From: CBDFKS01 sp965248905
Lineage (GTDB): Bacteria; Chloroflexota; Dehalococcoidia; Lucifugimonadales; JAGWBF01
NCBI GenBank assembly: GCA_965248905.1
Contig: CBDFKS010000004.1
Span: forward strand, 62,001 to 126,000
DNA: 64,000 nucleotides
Direction: 5' to 3'
The notes beneath the pieces were generated by a model that made no database searches, was not told the DNA's origin, and worked only from the letters and a program-made list of their open reading frames with translations. Below are positions 62,659 to 64,000 of the stretch, piece by piece (positions within the stretch are counted from its first letter, which is position 1; every line of letters begins with the position of its first letter). The translations under genes were made by a program, and so were the position numbers.

Positions 62659-63579
62659 GTGGAGAACCCTCTTTTGCAAGTACGTAACTTCACTTGGGCT
62701 GATTTTCCAGCCCTGGTTGAGTTCATCAACCTGGGAAGACATACAGCCGAAGGCGAGCCCAAGATAAGCTCGACAGCTCTGAAAGAAGAGCTATCACGAC
62801 CAGGACTTACACCGGAAGAAAACTGCTTTCTGTTCAGCGAAGGTGAAGCCCTTAGGGCATACTCGGTCCTTCACCCCGAGCCGCGGATCGGCAGGACCGT
62901 CCTCCAGCTTGGCATCCATCCTGACCACGCTGAGTCCAATGTGGCCAAGGAAATCGTTAGACATGGGCTGGCGCGAGCAAATAAGCTGAGGGCTCAAGTG
63001 CTTGACCTGTGCTCGTCGCCATCAGCGTTCTGGAAAGACCTGCTAGAGGCCGAAGGTTTCACCTTTGTGCGGAACTACTGTCGGATGAAGTGGCAACAGC
63101 AAGAAGTTCCGTCGGTAGATATGCCTGAGGGCTTTGTCATAGAGAGTTTTCGACCGGGGGATGAAGAGAGGCTAACCCAGGTGCAAAACGCCTCCTTCGA
63201 TGGCAGCTGGGGGTTTTGCCCTAACACCGTCGAGGAAGTCAGCTACAAAGCACACACCAGCGCACACAGCTCCGAGGGTGTCCGCTTCCTCGCTCGCGAC
63301 GGCGACACCGCCGGATACTGCTGGCCCTGCATCATAGGGGATACCAGAAACTCGGTGGGCATGATCGGGATGATTGGCATTCACCCTGCTTATCGGAGTA
63401 AGGGGCTAAGCAGGCCCATACTTTTGGCGGGAATGCAATATCTGAATAGCAAGGCGGTGAACTACATCGGTCTGGAAGTCGACGGATCGAACGCGCCCGG
63501 AGTCAAGCTCTACACATCGGTGGGGTTCGAAAAGGTGACGGAACTTCACTGGTTCGAGGCCCGATTGTCAGGCCTTTAA
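62659..63579 (+). CDS. GNAT-type acetyltransferase with two domains
   Basis: 306 residues with two tandem GNAT folds of about 150 residues each. The first domain (FTWADFPALVEFINLG to about 150) has a less conserved acetyl-CoA loop and may be degenerate. The second has the acetyl-CoA-binding region MIGMIGIHPAYRSKGLSRPILLAGM and LEVDGSNAPGVKLYTSVGFEKV. Mycothiol synthase MshD has a similar two-domain plan, but that role is not claimed. The start is a GTG without a clear ribosome site. Confidence 0.82.
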   Translation: MENPLLQVRNFTWADFPALVEFINLGRHTAEGEPKISSTALKEELSRPGLTPEENCFLFSEGEALRAYSVLHPEPRIGRTVLQLGIHPDHAESNVAKEIVRHGLARANKLRAQVLDLCSSPSAFWKDLLEAEGFTFVRNYCRMKWQQQEVPSVDMPEGFVIESFRPGDEERLTQVQNASFDGSWGFCPNTVEEVSYKAHTSAHSSEGVRFLARDGDTAGYCWPCIIGDTRNSVGMIGMIGIHPAYRSKGLSRPILLAGMQYLNSKAVNYIGLEVDGSNAPGVKLYTSVGFEKVTELHWFEARLSGL

Positions 63580-64000
63580 TCCTGTGCTGACGGACCTCCC
63601 GGCTGTACTGGAGGACCCCATGGCGGCGGATGAACGACCTCATAAAAGGGTTTAGCGTGTGTAATGATGTGGTCGGGGGCAACGACACCGGCGGACACTA
63701 TGAGCTTTATGGCATCGTCCACCGGCATGTCCGTGGGAGTGACTCGGTCCTCCGGCAAAATCACCAGAAAGCCCGAGGTAGGGAACGGCGACGTGGGCAT
63801 GTAAACGGCGAGCAGGTTGTTCCCGTCCCTATCTTTCATGGAGCCGGTCACCAGCCCAATGGACTGCAGACCGTTGCCAGGAAACTCCACTAGCACAACG
63901 CTGCTGTACCGGCCATTGCTCTTGGCACTCACGGCCGAAAACACATCGGTGGCCTGGCGAGCGGCACGGTAAACACCGCTTACCACTGGAACGCGGTTTA
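63576..64000 (-). CDS. DUF502 family membrane protein, 5' truncated by window
   Basis: The C-terminal ~140 residues. VPVVSGVYRAARQATD, SSVVLVEFPGNGLQSIGLVTGS and VYMPTSPFPTSGFLVILPEDRVTPTDMPVDDAIKLIVSAGVV match DUF502 proteins, whose N-terminal membrane helices would lie beyond the window. The frame stays open to the edge. The stop overlaps that of the GNAT gene by 4 bases (convergent). The function is unknown. Confidence 0.85.
   Translation of the reverse strand, partial: NRVPVVSGVYRAARQATDVFSAVSAKSNGRYSSVVLVEFPGNGLQSIGLVTGSMKDRDGNNLLAVYMPTSPFPTSGFLVILPEDRVTPTDMPVDDAIKLIVSAGVVAPDHIITHAKPFYEVVHPPPWGPPVQPGGPSAQD

Noticed and set aside
1..64000. tRNA, rRNA and CRISPR features
   Set aside because: No cloverleaf with a T-loop motif, no rRNA-like stretch and no regularly spaced direct repeats were seen in the gaps. 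The repeats present are palindromic and dispersed.

Overview
The window reads as a chromosomal stretch of a free-living, metabolically versatile bacterium, most plausibly a Chloroflexota lineage of the Dehalococcoidia/SAR202 type. This is inferred, not proven. The clues are several F420/flavin oxidoreductases together with an F420 gamma-glutamyl ligase (cofE), paralogous MmgE/PrpD proteins, an expanded set of D-aminoacylase-like amidohydrolases, a GuaB3-type IMP dehydrogenase relative, and many short palindromic repeats between genes. I found no rRNA, tRNA, CRISPR array or prophage.

Layout. 1-2 kb: the end of a UDP-ManNAc dehydrogenase gene and wecB (surface polysaccharide precursors). 2-10 kb: small catabolic genes (GDPD phosphodiesterase, ThDP enzyme, aminotransferase, FAD oxidoreductase, F420-type reductase, LLM flavin oxidoreductase). 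10-17.5 kb: a tandem array of four paralogous zinc amidohydrolases on the minus strand, the third broken by a frameshift. 17.8-24.2 kb: a small cytochrome-like protein, a Cys-cluster protein, MmgE/PrpD, an amidohydrolase plus alpha/beta hydrolase pair, an M20 amidase and a HicAB pair. 24.2-32.3 kb: a cobalamin operon (cbiA, btuF, btuC, btuD, cobO, cobQ) behind a consensus promoter, a cobalamin riboswitch and an intrinsic terminator; its binding protein carries two tandem substrate-binding domains. 32.3-36.2 kb: a second MmgE/PrpD, a methyltransferase broken by a TAG codon, an LLM oxidoreductase and a double NIPSNAP protein. 36.4-38.1 kb: a complete IS1182-like insertion sequence inserted into one arm of a palindromic repeat. 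38.3-47.5 kb: guaB3, a PLP enzyme, then a minus-strand his cluster (hisIE, hisF, hisA, hisH) interleaved with a HAD phosphatase, a methyltransferase and a lipoprotein hydrolase, with a PduO-type adenosyltransferase and a NYN protein upstream. 47.9-54.2 kb: cofE, a potassium uptake cluster (TrkH-type channel, three TrkA-type subunits, a universal stress protein) and pheA. 54.2-64 kb: an SDR, trpB, trpF, prfA, prmC, a membrane protein, a fifth D-aminoacylase-like gene behind its own promoter, a PIG-L deacetylase, a double GNAT protein and a DUF502 protein cut by the window end.

How it works together. Much of the content points to breakdown of amide, N-acyl and carboxylic compounds (amidohydrolases, M20 amidase, MmgE/PrpD, aminotransferase, FAD and F420 enzymes), supported by imported and remodelled corrinoids. 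The most distinctive structural themes are (i) palindromic repeats that lie exactly at gene ends and supply stop codons, (ii) the amidohydrolase array with one decaying copy, (iii) the duplicated corrinoid-binding protein, and (iv) an 18-bp perfect palindrome placed on the promoter of an LLM oxidoreductase gene.
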